Notes: a model not told the origin generated them from the sequence alone. DNA of 43,416 bases from an uncultured Selenomonadales bacterium (GCA_937877565.1 CALFJB010000002.1:1-43416), one strand, 5' to 3'. Counted from the first letter of the stretch, positions 23,667 through 33,893 are shown. Translations and numbers: made by a program.

Positions 23667-26527
23667 TTTTTGATAGTGACTCGATAAATTTCCGATAAGA
23701 TAATATCAAGTGAAGTATCGTCCATCATTAAATCGTGTTCGTGTGGCGTATAAATAATTTTAAGTCGTGCTGTATCACAGAAATTTTCAAAACCGCCCGC
23801 GTCAAACTGCATCATTTTTTGCCAGTACGCTAAAGATTTTGCAGATTGGTTCAAAGGTAATTCTTCGGGCTTGAAATACGTAACATTGCCATGGAAAAAT
23901 GCCGGTCGGTGTTCTACTACATCTTGAGACACATGCAAATAATTTTTTATCCCAGCTTCCAACATACCTTCTTCGCGAAGGTCTTCAAAGAGTGGACTGG
24001 TTTCAAAATAATCCCTATGAGTTTCGCTGAACATATTTTTTGCCAATTCGTTTATTGTCTCATCAGTTATAACGTGCGAATCAAGCATAAAAAGATGTTG
24101 AACTTTTTCTCCGGAATTTTCTAATTGGCAAGCCATTTCGTGGGCGACAATTCCTCCGTAACACCAGCCGCCTATTATGTATGGACCTGTCGGCTGATAT
24201 TTTTTCAACGTCTGAACGTACCTTGCGGCAATGTTTTTTATGCCGTAAGGTGCTTCATGCGGATGATAAAGGTTGAAAGGTTCTATTACGGCGAAAGATA
24301 TATAATCTTTTATTCGGCTTGCCATACGGTAATATACTTCGCTACTGCCGTTTCCGGTATGGACAAATACCATTTTGGGTTCAACATTTTTGGAATAAAT
24401 ATGTATGTCTGGAGGTATTTGAAATTTTGCGGTAGACATTTGCTTGAAATTAGTATGACTCTTCCGACTATCAAATGGTTCTTTTCGTAGGACTTCTTGC
24501 CATTCGCGTATTGACGAATCTTGAGGATATTTTTCTTCCAAAATGGATAGTAAATTTGCGCAATATGTCAGCAGATCGGCATTTGAAAAAAGTATGCAGA
24601 ACCCCAAGGCAAAAAGAAAACTTTGAGTAGTCGTGTTAATGCAAAGAACTTGCAACAGAGAATTTCTTTGCATATCAACGGAGATATTCATTAGTTGATT
24701 GCGAAAAATTTTAAACTTTCTATAGTCGGGCTTTTCGACATTGACAATTTGCAATGGGATTTTCCTGTTTGTGATAACCTGTTGTATAACCGGCGTGTGA
24801 TGAAAAACAATGGCTGCCCGAAATACTTCATTTTCTTTTGTCAAGTTGTCGATGGCTTGTCTTAAATCTTCTTCACTAATGAGCCTGTCAAGCTCAATCA
24901 TATACACTTTGCGCGATCCTTTTTGGTCTGGTTGGAAAATTTGTTGAAAGAAAAGTTCATCTTGTTCAGAAGTTAGCGGAAGAACTTTTTCTATTTTTTC
25001 GCCTCTGTCTGAAAAATCTTTGACTATCATTTTGTATTGTTCCGCTGACCAAAGTTTGGAATAATCGACTTGTGCATTATCGGCAATTTTTTGAAGTTCG
25101 TTTAATTTTAAAATTTGCGGAGTGCTGATTTTTATTCCTTGCGCTCTAAGTAAAGTTGAAAATTTCATTGCCGACAACGAATTACCGCCAAGTGCAGTGA
25201 AATTATCAGAAGGATAAGCATTGACGACGCCCGTAATTTCTTCAGCTACCTGAATAACTCGGAGCAAAACTTCACTATCCAATACATCTGCGTGAGAACT
25301 TTTTAATTTTGGAAATGGCAATTCTTGACGTATAATTTTACCGTTGGCATTGCGCGGCATCGAAGAAATCCTTACCCATACTTCGGGAATCATATAATCT
25401 GCCAAATGATTTGAAATTTTTTTCTTCACAAGATTGGTATCAATTTCTTGTTCAGCTTCGTAGTAGCATACAAGATAATCTGTGTTACGAATATTTTTGA
25501 GTGTGACGACAATATTTTTAACATTTGAGCAGTTAATTTCTTTAACAGCGTTTGCAACTTGAATTTCCACTTCGCCCGGTTCAATTCTAAATCCCCGCAG
25601 TTTTATAAGATTATCAATGCGTCCCAAAAGATTAATAATGCCTAGTTCATTACATTTTGCAAGGTCGCCGGTCCGATACCAAACACGCCCGTTAAGTTTA
25701 ATCCATTTTTGGGCAGTAAGTTCCGGCAATTTAAAGTATCCTTTTGACATAGGATTTTTTGATACAAGCAATTCGCTCGGTTCTCCAGCCTTGACTTGAT
25801 TAAATTTTTCATCGACCAAAATAATTTCTGTGTCGCAGGAAGGTTTGCCGATAGGAATTGGATTTTCATCACCTTTAATTTTTGCAGTCATAATGCCGCC
25901 AGTTTCAGTTGAGCCATAACAGTTCCATAAGCAGATATTTTTTGAATAAGCCTTGAAGTTGCGAAGATTTTCGCCCGCTGCAAAGACAGCAATTTCCGTT
26001 ATTTCATAATCTTCGGCAAGCATTGTTGCGAGTCCTGACGGTATAAAGGCATGGGAAATTTTTTCTTGTTGCAAAAATTGATATAAAAATTCTATATCAT
26101 CTCTTGCAAACTTTGGCGCCAAATTAATTGTACCGCCTTTAGGTTGTCCTGTCGTTCCTGAAGTATAAAGCAACATTGCGGTTGAGTCTTGATTGACATC
26201 AGCGGTATAGTTGAAATTTTTATCTTCGGAATTTTCAACCATATATTTCAATCTCTGCGAAGGGTAGGCGTCGTCCATTGGCATAAAAATTCCGCCGACT
26301 TTCCAAACTGCAATGGCACTTACGGCAAAATCTTTTATGTAGGGAAGGTAAACTCCGACGATTGTCCCTTTACAAATTCCAAGTCTTGTAAGTTTTGTAG
26401 CAATATCATTGGCGCGTGCATTAAATTCACTGTATGAGAGAATACCCAACTCATCTTTAGCCGCAATTTTCGCAGGTGTTTCAATGCTATATCGCGATAT
26501 TTTTTGATGAATCAATTCATTATTCAA
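23663..26527 (-). CDS. NRPS protein A-T-C*-TE with shortened A and C domains
   Basis: A 954-residue non-ribosomal peptide synthetase. The A domain has A3 LLYTSGTTGQPKGG, A5 NCYGSTETGG, A7 WYRTGDLA, A8 NLIKLRGFRIEPGEVE and A10 NANGKIIRQELPF, but between A3 and A5 the segment carrying A4 (FDxS, the amino-group-binding Asp) is missing. The carrier domain has GGNSLSAMK. A ~210-residue condensation-like part starts KVLPLTSEQDELFFQQ but lacks HHxxxDG. The thioesterase has GGWCYGG with Cys789 as nucleophile and a C-terminal PHEHDLMM His. TTG 26527 is chosen because AAGGAG is ten bases upstream; it overlaps the R-domain stop by 5-8 nt. Single open frame, but the missing motifs make autonomous activity doubtful. 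Confidence 0.85.
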   Translation of the reverse strand: MNNELIHQKISRYSIETPAKIAAKDELGILSYSEFNARANDIATKLTRLGICKGTIVGVYLPYIKDFAVSAIAVWKVGGIFMPMDDAYPSQRLKYMVENSEDKNFNYTADVNQDSTAMLLYTSGTTGQPKGGTINLAPKFARDDIEFLYQFLQQEKISHAFIPSGLATMLAEDYEITEIAVFAAGENLRNFKAYSKNICLWNCYGSTETGGIMTAKIKGDENPIPIGKPSCDTEIILVDEKFNQVKAGEPSELLVSKNPMSKGYFKLPELTAQKWIKLNGRVWYRTGDLAKCNELGIINLLGRIDNLIKLRGFRIEPGEVEIQVANAVKEINCSNVKNIVVTLKNIRNTDYLVCYYEAEQEIDTNLVKKKISNHLADYMIPEVWVRISSMPRNANGKIIRQELPFPKLKSSHADVLDSEVLLRVIQVAEEITGVVNAYPSDNFTALGGNSLSAMKFSTLLRAQGIKISTPQILKLNELQKIADNAQVDYSKLWSAEQYKMIVKDFSDRGEKIEKVLPLTSEQDELFFQQIFQPDQKGSRKVYMIELDRLISEEDLRQAIDNLTKENEVFRAAIVFHHTPVIQQVITNRKIPLQIVNVEKPDYRKFKIFRNQLMNISVDMQRNSLLQVLCINTTTQSFLFALGFCILFSNADLLTYCANLLSILEEKYPQDSSIREWQEVLRKEPFDSRKSHTNFKQMSTAKFQIPPDIHIYSKNVEPKMVFVHTGNGSSEVYYRMASRIKDYISFAVIEPFNLYHPHEAPYGIKNIAARYVQTLKKYQPTGPYIIGGWCYGGIVAHEMACQLENSGEKVQHLFMLDSHVITDETINELAKNMFSETHRDYFETSPLFEDLREEGMLEAGIKNYLHVSQDVVEHRPAFFHGNVTYFKPEELPLNQSAKSLAYWQKMMQFDAGGFENFCDTARLKIIYTPHEHDLMMDDTSLDIILSEIYRVTIKK

Positions 26528-28016
26528 AAAATAACAGCTCCTTAAGATTGGCAACAAACTTTCTAATGTAAGCCGTGCCGGTTTCAGACCAATAAAAACC
26601 TAATCTGTAAAGTACTTGCAATGTATAACTAACATCAGCGTCATCAAGTCCAAGTGGTTCAATATCATTATTATTGGCATAGGCGAGAAGCGGTACAAGC
26701 GAATTACCTTTACTTTCATCAGCGAGTGCCGCTTGCAACGCGTCAATCATTTCATCTTGTGACACTGCGTTAATTTTATAACCTGCGTGACAAATTTCGT
26801 CAATAACGTCTTGCATTAAGGCACGGTGAGGATTGACGGGCATAAAGCAAGTACAATCTTTTGGAGTGGTTGCCAATGTCAAGACGACTTTTGCAAGTGA
26901 ATCAATCGGCGAAAATTCAATTTCCTGCCCAAGCATTTCATAGCTAATTTTGCCGAGAATTTTATAGGCGCGGAATGTATTCATAATATTGTTTGTTCTG
27001 AAGTTCATTTGAAATTTGCCGTCGCTTGTGCGCGGTGAAAGATTTCCGACGCGCAAAACTTTTGCATTTAAACCGGTCTTGATTATTTCTTCATAAATGA
27101 CGCGTTCCGCTATAAACTTTGAGTGAACGTATTGATTACTGTCAATCTCTTGCCCAACAAAAAGCATTTTTTCATTGAATTTGAAATTAATCGGAGGCAT
27201 ATTATTTTTTCTGCCGCCGATAACGCTACCCGTCGATATGTGAACTAGTCGTGCGGAATTCTTTTTGCACCAACTGACGAGATTTTTTACAGAGTTTACA
27301 TTGGTAAGTTCAATTTCATTATTCTTGGCAAAATGTTTGACGGACGCGGCGCAATTAATCACAGTCATTTGGGAATTAGGTTCAAAATTTTTCAGGGCAT
27401 TTGGATCAGTCGCATCGCCTTCAATAACAAAAATTCTTGAATCAAAAAGTTCAGCGCAATTTTTGCCGAAATAATTATTCAGCGTATATTTTTTTGAATT
27501 TTCTTTTGCACGGACAAGACGATAGACATTGGCATTGGTAGTCGTTAAAAGTTCCTTTAATACGTGTACGCCTAAATAGCCTGTAGCACCAGCAAGTAAT
27601 ACGTTGCCCAATTCCTGCCGTTCGCCACTTATGAACGTTTTCATGGCATTTTTTGAAAGAAGTTCATTTATTGCAGAATAATCGTAACCGTCCGCACCTG
27701 TTGAGAGAATCTGATCGGGAGTTTTCGATTTAACATTGAGAACATTTTTTTGAGACTCACTGCTTACCAATTTTGAAAGATTATGGGGCGTTGTATTATT
27801 GAAAACATCATTGTAAACGATATTGTAATTTTGTTTATTTGCGGCAATAACAACTTTCATTGCCAGAATTGAATTGCCGCCAAGTTCAAAGAAATCATCT
27901 TCAGTTCCAACTTTTTCCAAATTGAGAACTTCCGCAAAAATGTTGCAAAAATCTTCTTCAAGCTTGTTGGCGGGAGCCACATACTCTGCGTGTTTAAGTT
28001 CGGGTTTTGGTAATGC
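26520..28016 (-). pseudogene. Carrier plus thioester-reductase segment of the C-A-T-R NRPS
   Basis: This frame begins after the break with ALPKPELKHAEYVAPANKLE. The carrier site is FFELGGNSILAMK (Ser for phosphopantetheine). The reductase is an extended SDR: NVLLAGATGYLGVHVLKELL (NADPH-binding), VINCAASVKHF, VHISTGSV with YVHSKFIAE catalytic Tyr/Lys, and LRVGNLSPRTSDGKFQ. The segment from ~27980 down is a 486-residue open frame that could still be translated as a T-R protein. Confidence 0.85.
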
Positions 28017-29425
28017 TTTTTGTCAATTTTATTATTTATGGTGAGTGGAATTTTATCAATTTGCATAATAACGGCAGGCACCATGTAAGCCGGTTTTTGG
28101 ATCTTGATAAAAGCGGTAAGTTCGACAACATTAATTTGCTTGTCACTCGTAATAAATGCCGCGATAAATTTTCCGCCGTTTGCGTAGTCGTAAGCTTGAA
28201 CTGTAACTTCCTTTATGTCGTCAAATTGACGAATGACAGCCTCAACTTCAGAAAGTTCAATTCTGAAACCACGAATTTTAACTTGTCCGTCGCGTCTTCC
28301 GATAAACTCAATATTTCCGTCAGCACGATAACGAACAATGTCGCCGGTTCTGTAGGCGTTAGAATATTCGCCGTCGTCAAACGGATTTTTGATAAAAACT
28401 TCCGCAGTTTTTTCAGGACGATTTAAATAACCTGCTCCTACTTGCAGACCTGCTACCCAAAGTTCGCCGCAAGCTCCAATCGGTACGCGATTAAAATTTT
28501 GGTCGACGACATAAAGTTTAACGTTATCAAGTGGCTTGCCAATCGGAATATTGGCTTCAGCTTTTTTAACTTTAAAAATGGTTGTGAAAATTGTACATTC
28601 GGTAGGATCATAACCGTTATAAAAATTATAATTTTTCGGTGGATTTAATGTAACGAGTTTTTCACCTCCGCTACTCAAATATTTCAAACTTTGGTTTTCA
28701 ATATCGGTTGCAAATTGTCTTGCAATCTGCGTCGTCATAAATGCGTGAGTGACTTGATTTTCTTCAAAATATTTATTCATCGCTTCAAGATCAAGGCGAA
28801 TTTCTTCAGGGACAATACAAATTGCCGCTCCGCACGTCAATGCAGGATAAGTGTCCATCATATTGGCATCAAAACCAAAACTTGCATACGAACCTACACA
28901 ATTTTTTTCCGTCAGATTATAAAATTTTTTGTACCAATTTATAAAGCAGACCATATTTTTATGCTTGAGTTTGACGCCTTTCGGTACGCCTGTTGAACCC
29001 GAAGTGTACAGCAAAATAAAAATATCTTCCGGCATAATTTGCGGCAATGAAATTTTTTCTGCGTGCGGAATTTCATCAATAAATAAAATTTCGCCGGTAA
29101 AATCTGTAATTAAATTCCGTAATTTTTTCGTCGTTATTAAAAGTTTAGCGTCGGCGTCTTTTATCATAAAATTCAAACGTTCGGGCGGGTAGGTTGAATC
29201 AAGCGGCTGATATACGCAACCTGCTTTTAATGCTCCTAATGCTGTTATCGGCATAAATTCACAGCGTGGAATTAAAATGGATACGACATCGCCGACCGAA
29301 ATATTTTTTTGCAAAATATACGCGGCAATTATCAGTTGATTTTTTATCAAGTTCGCGATAGGAAATCTTTTTATCTTTAAAAATAATCGCCGTATTATCT
29401 GCAAAATTTTTCGCCGCCATTTCAA
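28017..29425 (-). pseudogene. Adenylation-domain segment of the C-A-T-R NRPS
   Basis: Motifs in order: A2 LKAGCVYQPLD, A3 LLYTSGSTGVPKG, A4 FGFDANMMDTYPAL, A5 NGYDPTE (Gly replaced by Asp in the usual YGPTE), A7 YRTGDIVR, A8 GQVKIRGFRIELSEVE, A10 TINNKIDKK. The N-terminal A1 region lies in the preceding frame (SYRELDKK, to ~29340). The frame breaks before the carrier domain at the T5 run 28017-28021. Asp of A4 fits an alpha-amino acid substrate; specificity not assigned. Confidence 0.82.
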
Positions 29426-29584
29426 AAAGACTTACAATAGTTTGATTTTTATCGTAATCATTTTCAGTATTGTTGAAAGTGTCCAGCAAATTTTTTTGTT
29501 CGTCGTCAAGCAATTCAATTTCGCTGATAAAAGTTTTTGTCATAAGTTGACGCAAAACATTTTCATAACATGCGGCAAAATTTT

Positions 29585-30742
29585 TTATAAGATTTTCTGA
29601 ATAAAGTGCGGAATTATACTCAATGTGAAGTTGCATTTTATCAAAATCAGCAAGCAATTCAACCACAAAATTATTGCCGGTAGTTTTTTGTCGAGGACTT
29701 CTTCATGGCAGGGCTTACCGCAAAATTCCGATATAGTTTTAATCAAGCCGTGATATGCAAACATCGGCGTGTTATTCATCGGGCAAATTTGATTCAAGTC
29801 CGCATATGAAAATAAATCATTATCCTGCGCTGATTTAATATTCTCCGTCATTTCGGCAATAAGATCCGAAATTTTTTCGTTATTCGTCCAATGGCAATAA
29901 ACCGGTAAAGTCTTCACGAACATACCGACGATATTTTTTGTACGGTCATTTCGTCCGTGATAAATTGTCGAAAAAAGACTTTCTTGCTGGTACGTATAAG
30001 TTCCGAGCAGTATAGCAAATGCCGTTGATGTTAATGCAGCGGCGGAAATTTTATTTGTCGTGCAGAAATTTTTCAACGCCGAATAATCAAGCTTAAAAGT
30101 CTTGTTAAAAGTATTGAAAGAAATTTCTGTGTCCTTATGATCGGGAATTGGTAAAGCCTCAACCTCTAAACCGCTGAAAGTTTTTTCATACCAATTTCTT
30201 GCATCCTTAAAATTCGGTTGAGTGCGGGAAATTGATTCGTCATTGGCAAAATCTATTGCATCGTAGTTTTCGGGAAAAAGTTCTTTGCCGTCATAAGCCG
30301 CTGAGATGTCATCGAAAATAGTCTGATACGTCATATCGTCAAAAATAATATGGTGACATTTACGAAGAAAATATTTAGCCTTTTCAGTTTCGACCAAATA
30401 AAATTGGAACAATCTTCCGCCAATCAGTTCAAGCGGTTGGGCTAAAATTTTTGACAAAATTTCTTGCCATACACTTTCGGACATCTTCAAAACTTCTTGG
30501 TGATAATCTTCAACATTTTCCAGAATTTGTTGCGGGTATCCATTCACTTCAGCAATTTTAACGAACATATAAGGATGAACTTTGAAGACTTTTTCAATGG
30601 ATCACGCAAGTTGTTCCATGTCGATAGATTTATCGATAGTAACCAAAACGTGAGTGTTATAGGCAAATTTATTTTTCATTTGCAAGCACTCAAGATAAAT
30701 TCCGAGTTGCGTTTGAGACAAAGGTGAGTATTTTTTAATCAT
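29585..30742 (-). pseudogene. Condensation-domain segment of the C-A-T-R NRPS
   Basis: N-terminal ~45 residues (YSPLSQTQLGIYLE) precede the TGA; the main frame carries the catalytic motif RKCHHIIFDDMTY (HHxxxD), the latching strand and STIYHGRNDRTKNIVGMFVK with MFVKTLPV near the C4-C5 motifs. Near 29687 the frame changes to TTGNNFVVELLADFDKMQL, completing the domain. Catalytic His-His-Asp is intact. Confidence 0.82.
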
Positions 30743-31073
30743 AAATACTAAAAAACTCCATTCCCTAAAAATTTTTCTTATTTGTTGACGTGTGCCTTTA
30801 ACCACAAATAAAATTAAAGATATTTCAAAGATTTTTAAAAGGTCGTCTTTTTTAGCCGGAAATAATGCTTTCTTTAAATATTTGCAACATTTTCGACATA
30901 ACCATTTAAAATCCTTGTAGGCTTAAATATTTTTTTTACGTTTTATTCTTAACGTTGACTCAATCTTAACAGAACAGAACCTGTTACCTTAGAAAATTGT
31001 TAGTAGATGGTCTAAAAAGTAAAACAATGAGTAAAATAGGTCAGAGCAGGCTATTCTCGAGAACAAATTGAAA
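30743..31073. other. AT-rich non-coding stretch upstream of the NRPS operon
   Basis: No gene seen. It should carry the NRPS promoter. A short plus-strand open piece around 31045-31100 (SREQIEIIRPDLFVRYF) is an unrecognised scrap. Confidence 0.4.
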
Positions 31074-31397
31074 TTATCCGTCCAGATTTATTTGTACGGT
31101 ATTTTTTGTGCAGTTCTGTAAATTCTTCGTGGTAGGTTTCCGAAAGATTTTCAAAGTTGGAAATTGGTAAAAAAACCACAGACTTTGGAAGAACTGAGAA
31201 AGTAACCTTTCAACATCAAAACTATTCTTAAAAGATTTTAGACAGGTTCTAAGAGAAATTAAATTGGATTTGACGGAACGGCGGTCGCACTTCATACCGT
31301 ATTCAATATCTAAAAGCTCCAAAATTCTTTTTTGAGTAAGCGGGCGATATTCGTCAGAATATCTTCCCCCAATTTTTAAAATCATAATGTTGAGCAT
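31074..31397 (-). pseudogene. WYL-type transcriptional regulator, N-terminal remnant
   Basis: Only the first ~45 residues are family-like: GGRYSDEYRPLTQKRILELL and YGMKCDRRSVKSNL match the winged-helix start of WYL-domain regulators. After SLRTCLKSF the sequence is low-complexity and the WYL domain is missing. The frame ends at 31074. Probably a truncated relic; the intact neighbour is the ATPase at 31.5 kb. Confidence 0.6.
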
Positions 31398-31477
31398 TTT
31401 TTAGTACCGAGAGCAAACCTAGAAAAACCTCCTTACAGTGTAAAGAATAACATATTGATTGAACATTTTTTGTACAT

Positions 31478-31500
31478 AAAAAATCCCATTGAGTTGGGAT
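31478..31500 (-). terminator. Rho-independent terminator of the AAA/DUF4143 gene
   Basis: Minus strand: ATCCCA (31500-31495), loop, TGGGAT (31488-31483), then TTTTT. Nine bases after the stop at 31509. Confidence 0.75.
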
Positions 31501-31508
31501 AAGGAATT

Positions 31509-32720
31509 TTAAAATTTATCAGTTAAAAGAAAATCCGCAATGTGCATTGTTTTTATTCCTTCGTAGTTGCCTGTGGCGAAATTATCCATACGCAGAACAT
31601 ATTTTGGATAATTATCTTTGATTTTAAGCAAGTTTTGATATTCGCGTTTTTCAGTGTCGGCGTTGTTAATTTGATAGGTAACTTGAATGTAAATTTTATC
31701 GCCGTGAAGTGATGCAACAAAATCAATTTCATGGGAATCGAATTTACCGACAAAAACTTCATAGCCACGCGCCAAAAGTTCAATGTAGACAATGTTTTCA
31801 AGCATAACAGCGACACTATCAGGATTGTAGCCTAAAATGGAATGACGAAGAGCAGGATCAGCAACATAAAATTTTTCTTGAGTTTTTAAGTGAGCTTTAC
31901 CGCGCACGTCATATCTTGAGCAACGTTGAATAATATAAGCTTTTTCAAGTTTTTCAAGGTAAGCGTAGACAGTTTCAACGTCCAAATTACGATTTTGACT
32001 GCGAATATATTTGGAAAGAGTAAGCACGGAAAAAGTTTGCCCAATGTTATCGAAAACATATTTAACAATGCGTTCGAGTTGGTCAATTTTGCGAATTTGG
32101 TTGCGCTTAACAATGTCCGTGAAAATAATGGAATTATAAATATCGCGAACAATGGTATAAACTTCATCAAGCTTGAAGTTGTAAAGGTGAAGGGCAGGAA
32201 AGCCGCCGAATTGAATAAAACGAGCAAGTTCTGCGCGAGTATCTGCAATAGTTGTATATTCCCGCCGAAAATTTAAGTACTCTGCAAAAGTTAGAGGAAA
32301 AATTTTGAAGGCGATATATCTGCCGGTTAAATAAGTAGAAATTTCGGAGGACATCATTCTGGAATTGGAGCCGGTAACAAAAATATCAACGTCAAAATCA
32401 GTCATAAGGGAATTAACAACTTTTTCCCAATTTTCGATTTCTTGAACTTCATCAAGCAACAAATAAGTTTTACCGTCGGGATAAAGATTTTTTTTAATTT
32501 CATTGAACATATCAGAGGCGGTTTTAATAAATTCAAGTTCGATAGAATCAAAGCGATAAAACAGAATCTGCTCCGACTTTATTCCACTGTCTAAAAGTTT
32601 TGCCTGAATCATTTTAAGAATAGTAGATTTTCCTGAACGCCGAATGCCGGTTAAAATTTTAATAAAAGGCTTGTCAACAAAAGGCAAAATTCTGTTCATA
32701 TAAAGTTCGCGATAAATCAT
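31509..32720 (-). CDS. AAA_14/DUF4143 ATPase
   Basis: A 403-residue protein. The AAA_14 domain has Walker A GIRRSGKST (25-33), Walker B YLLLDEVQE (~89-97) and sensor FVTGSNSRM (~115). The C-terminal DUF4143 half has LEKAYIIQRCSRYDVRGKAH and a PD-(D/E)XK-like core ENIVYIELLARGYEVFVG, EIDFVA, YIQVTYQ with acidic and Lys/Gln residues spaced as in that fold. This is a very common bacterial family, often patchily distributed, of unproven role. The gene is intact between two relics and ends in its own terminator, so it seems to be a self-contained, maintained unit. ATG 32720; ATG 32699 is an alternative. Confidence 0.9.
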   Translation of the reverse strand: MIYRELYMNRILPFVDKPFIKILTGIRRSGKSTILKMIQAKLLDSGIKSEQILFYRFDSIELEFIKTASDMFNEIKKNLYPDGKTYLLLDEVQEIENWEKVVNSLMTDFDVDIFVTGSNSRMMSSEISTYLTGRYIAFKIFPLTFAEYLNFRREYTTIADTRAELARFIQFGGFPALHLYNFKLDEVYTIVRDIYNSIIFTDIVKRNQIRKIDQLERIVKYVFDNIGQTFSVLTLSKYIRSQNRNLDVETVYAYLEKLEKAYIIQRCSRYDVRGKAHLKTQEKFYVADPALRHSILGYNPDSVAVMLENIVYIELLARGYEVFVGKFDSHEIDFVASLHGDKIYIQVTYQINNADTEKREYQNLLKIKDNYPKYVLRMDNFATGNYEGIKTMHIADFLLTDKF

Positions 32721-32864
32721 TTACAACACCTTCAATCTATTTGGATAATACCATAGATTTCACAGGAAGTAAAGCAATTATCGGAATATAAACCGAAATG
32801 TTAATTAAAAATAATGTTGGCGACTGTCTGTTCACTTTTATTTTTCATTCGTTCGATAGCGTGA

Positions 32865-33210
32865 CTATAAATTAATTACACGGAGTTTAGCCTTAACAAG
32901 CTTGCTGATAGATTGAGTGGCGGCAGTATGTCTGAAATGAAGGTCTCCGACATCTGCGCGAACAACTTCAATAGTACGAAGACCGGCAGTCATCATTAAG
33001 GAAATAATGGCTTTGTCACGTAAGCCCATTTGCGTTGAAGTGTCAATAATTTTAAGTAAAGCTTGACACTGTTCAACAGTTATTATGTTCGTGATCAAGC
33101 TTGACGCTTTTCATATTTTCAGTAATGTTGGGATAAAGATTTTGCTGGGCTAAGAATTTGAAAAATAATTTAGCGGCGATAATATAAAGTTGAATGGTGG
33201 AAGGCGTCAT
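32865..33210 (-). pseudogene. Tyrosine recombinase (integrase), frameshifted and internally deleted
   Basis: From ATG 33210: MTPSTIQLYIIAAKLFFKF, LAQQNLYPNITENMK (core-binding domain), a frame change near 33085, then TVEQCQALLKIIDTS and MGLRDKAIISLMMTAGLRT (Box I, catalytic Arg). VRADVGDL is joined directly to HFRHTAAT (Box II HxxR), so ~90 residues between them are deleted, and the catalytic Tyr region is missing. A decayed integrase, marking past mobility on this side of the accessory block. Confidence 0.72.
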
Positions 33211-33893
33211 CCGTTTGACCGAGAACTTGATAAATAGTACCAATTTTTACAGAAATTTCTTGTACGTTTATTAGAGGAAAAAATTTTTTTAGTGCATAAG
33301 AAATTGTAACAATATCACTCGTTATTAAAGCAATCCCCGTGCTTACTTACCAGTAAAAAATTGAAAATGACATTTGAAATTTAACCAATGATGACACCGC
33401 GCCTAACCACTTTTGTCCTTCCGTCGGTACGCAAAAGAGTTTGCCAAATAAATTGAAATTCTTAAATCTTCGACGGATGACAAAATTTTCGATATTTCAT
33501 AAGTATGAGAAACAAATAAAATTGTCAAAAAGAACCGAAGAACCTATAGAAATTAAAACTGCCAATGCATAGTAATTTTAACAAGCACTTACAGACGACA
33601 TTGCATTTTCGCTTATGAAATTTCCGACAATAATTTCATATGAGTTTACCAGTTTCCTTTTACATTAAAAACATTTTTGCCAACTTTTAAATTTAAATTC
33701 TTCAGGCGATAAGGCAAAATTATTTTCATTACCAAACTTCAACGCCTAAAGTCGCGGGCTTACTGACCTCCGAAAAAATTAAATAATCCCTGCCGAAAAA
33801 TTTTTTTTATATTCAAGCAAGGATCATTTTTTTATGATAAACTTTACAAGCACGAAATTTTTTTGAGCGTTGAATTTTTTCAGCGCAATTTTT
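33211..33893. other. Non-coding, degenerate AT-rich stretch
   Basis: About 680 bp. Upstream of the integrase relic there is a scrap reading VKIGTIYQVLGQTDD on the minus strand. The rest shows no supported gene. An imperfect stem TTGAGCGTTGAA...TTCAGCGCAA followed by T7 sits at 33863-33897, next to the P19 stop. Confidence 0.45.

Larger units (their letters stand above)
26520..30742 (-). pseudogene. NRPS C-A-T-R (terminal reductase), disrupted
   Basis: The whole reads as one ~1,400-residue synthetase from ATG 30742 (MIKKYSPLSQTQLGIYLE): condensation, adenylation, carrier, thioester reductase. Four lesions split it: in-frame TGA at 30602-30604 (LA*SIEKVFKVHPYM), and frame changes at homopolymers near 29684-29689, 29340-29345 and 28017-28021. 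All conserved domain motifs remain readable, so inactivation looks recent. An R domain would release the product as an aldehyde or alcohol. First gene of an operon with the A-T-C*-TE protein and the PPTase. No convincing promoter was picked; 30743-31073 upstream is AT-rich non-coding. Confidence 0.85.

Noticed and set aside
28007..29192. Plus-strand frames opposite the NRPS A domain
   Set aside because: Shadows of the A-domain coding strand; no motif found.
30806..31073. Riboswitch upstream of the NRPS genes
   Set aside because: No conserved core or convincing stem was found in this AT-rich stretch.
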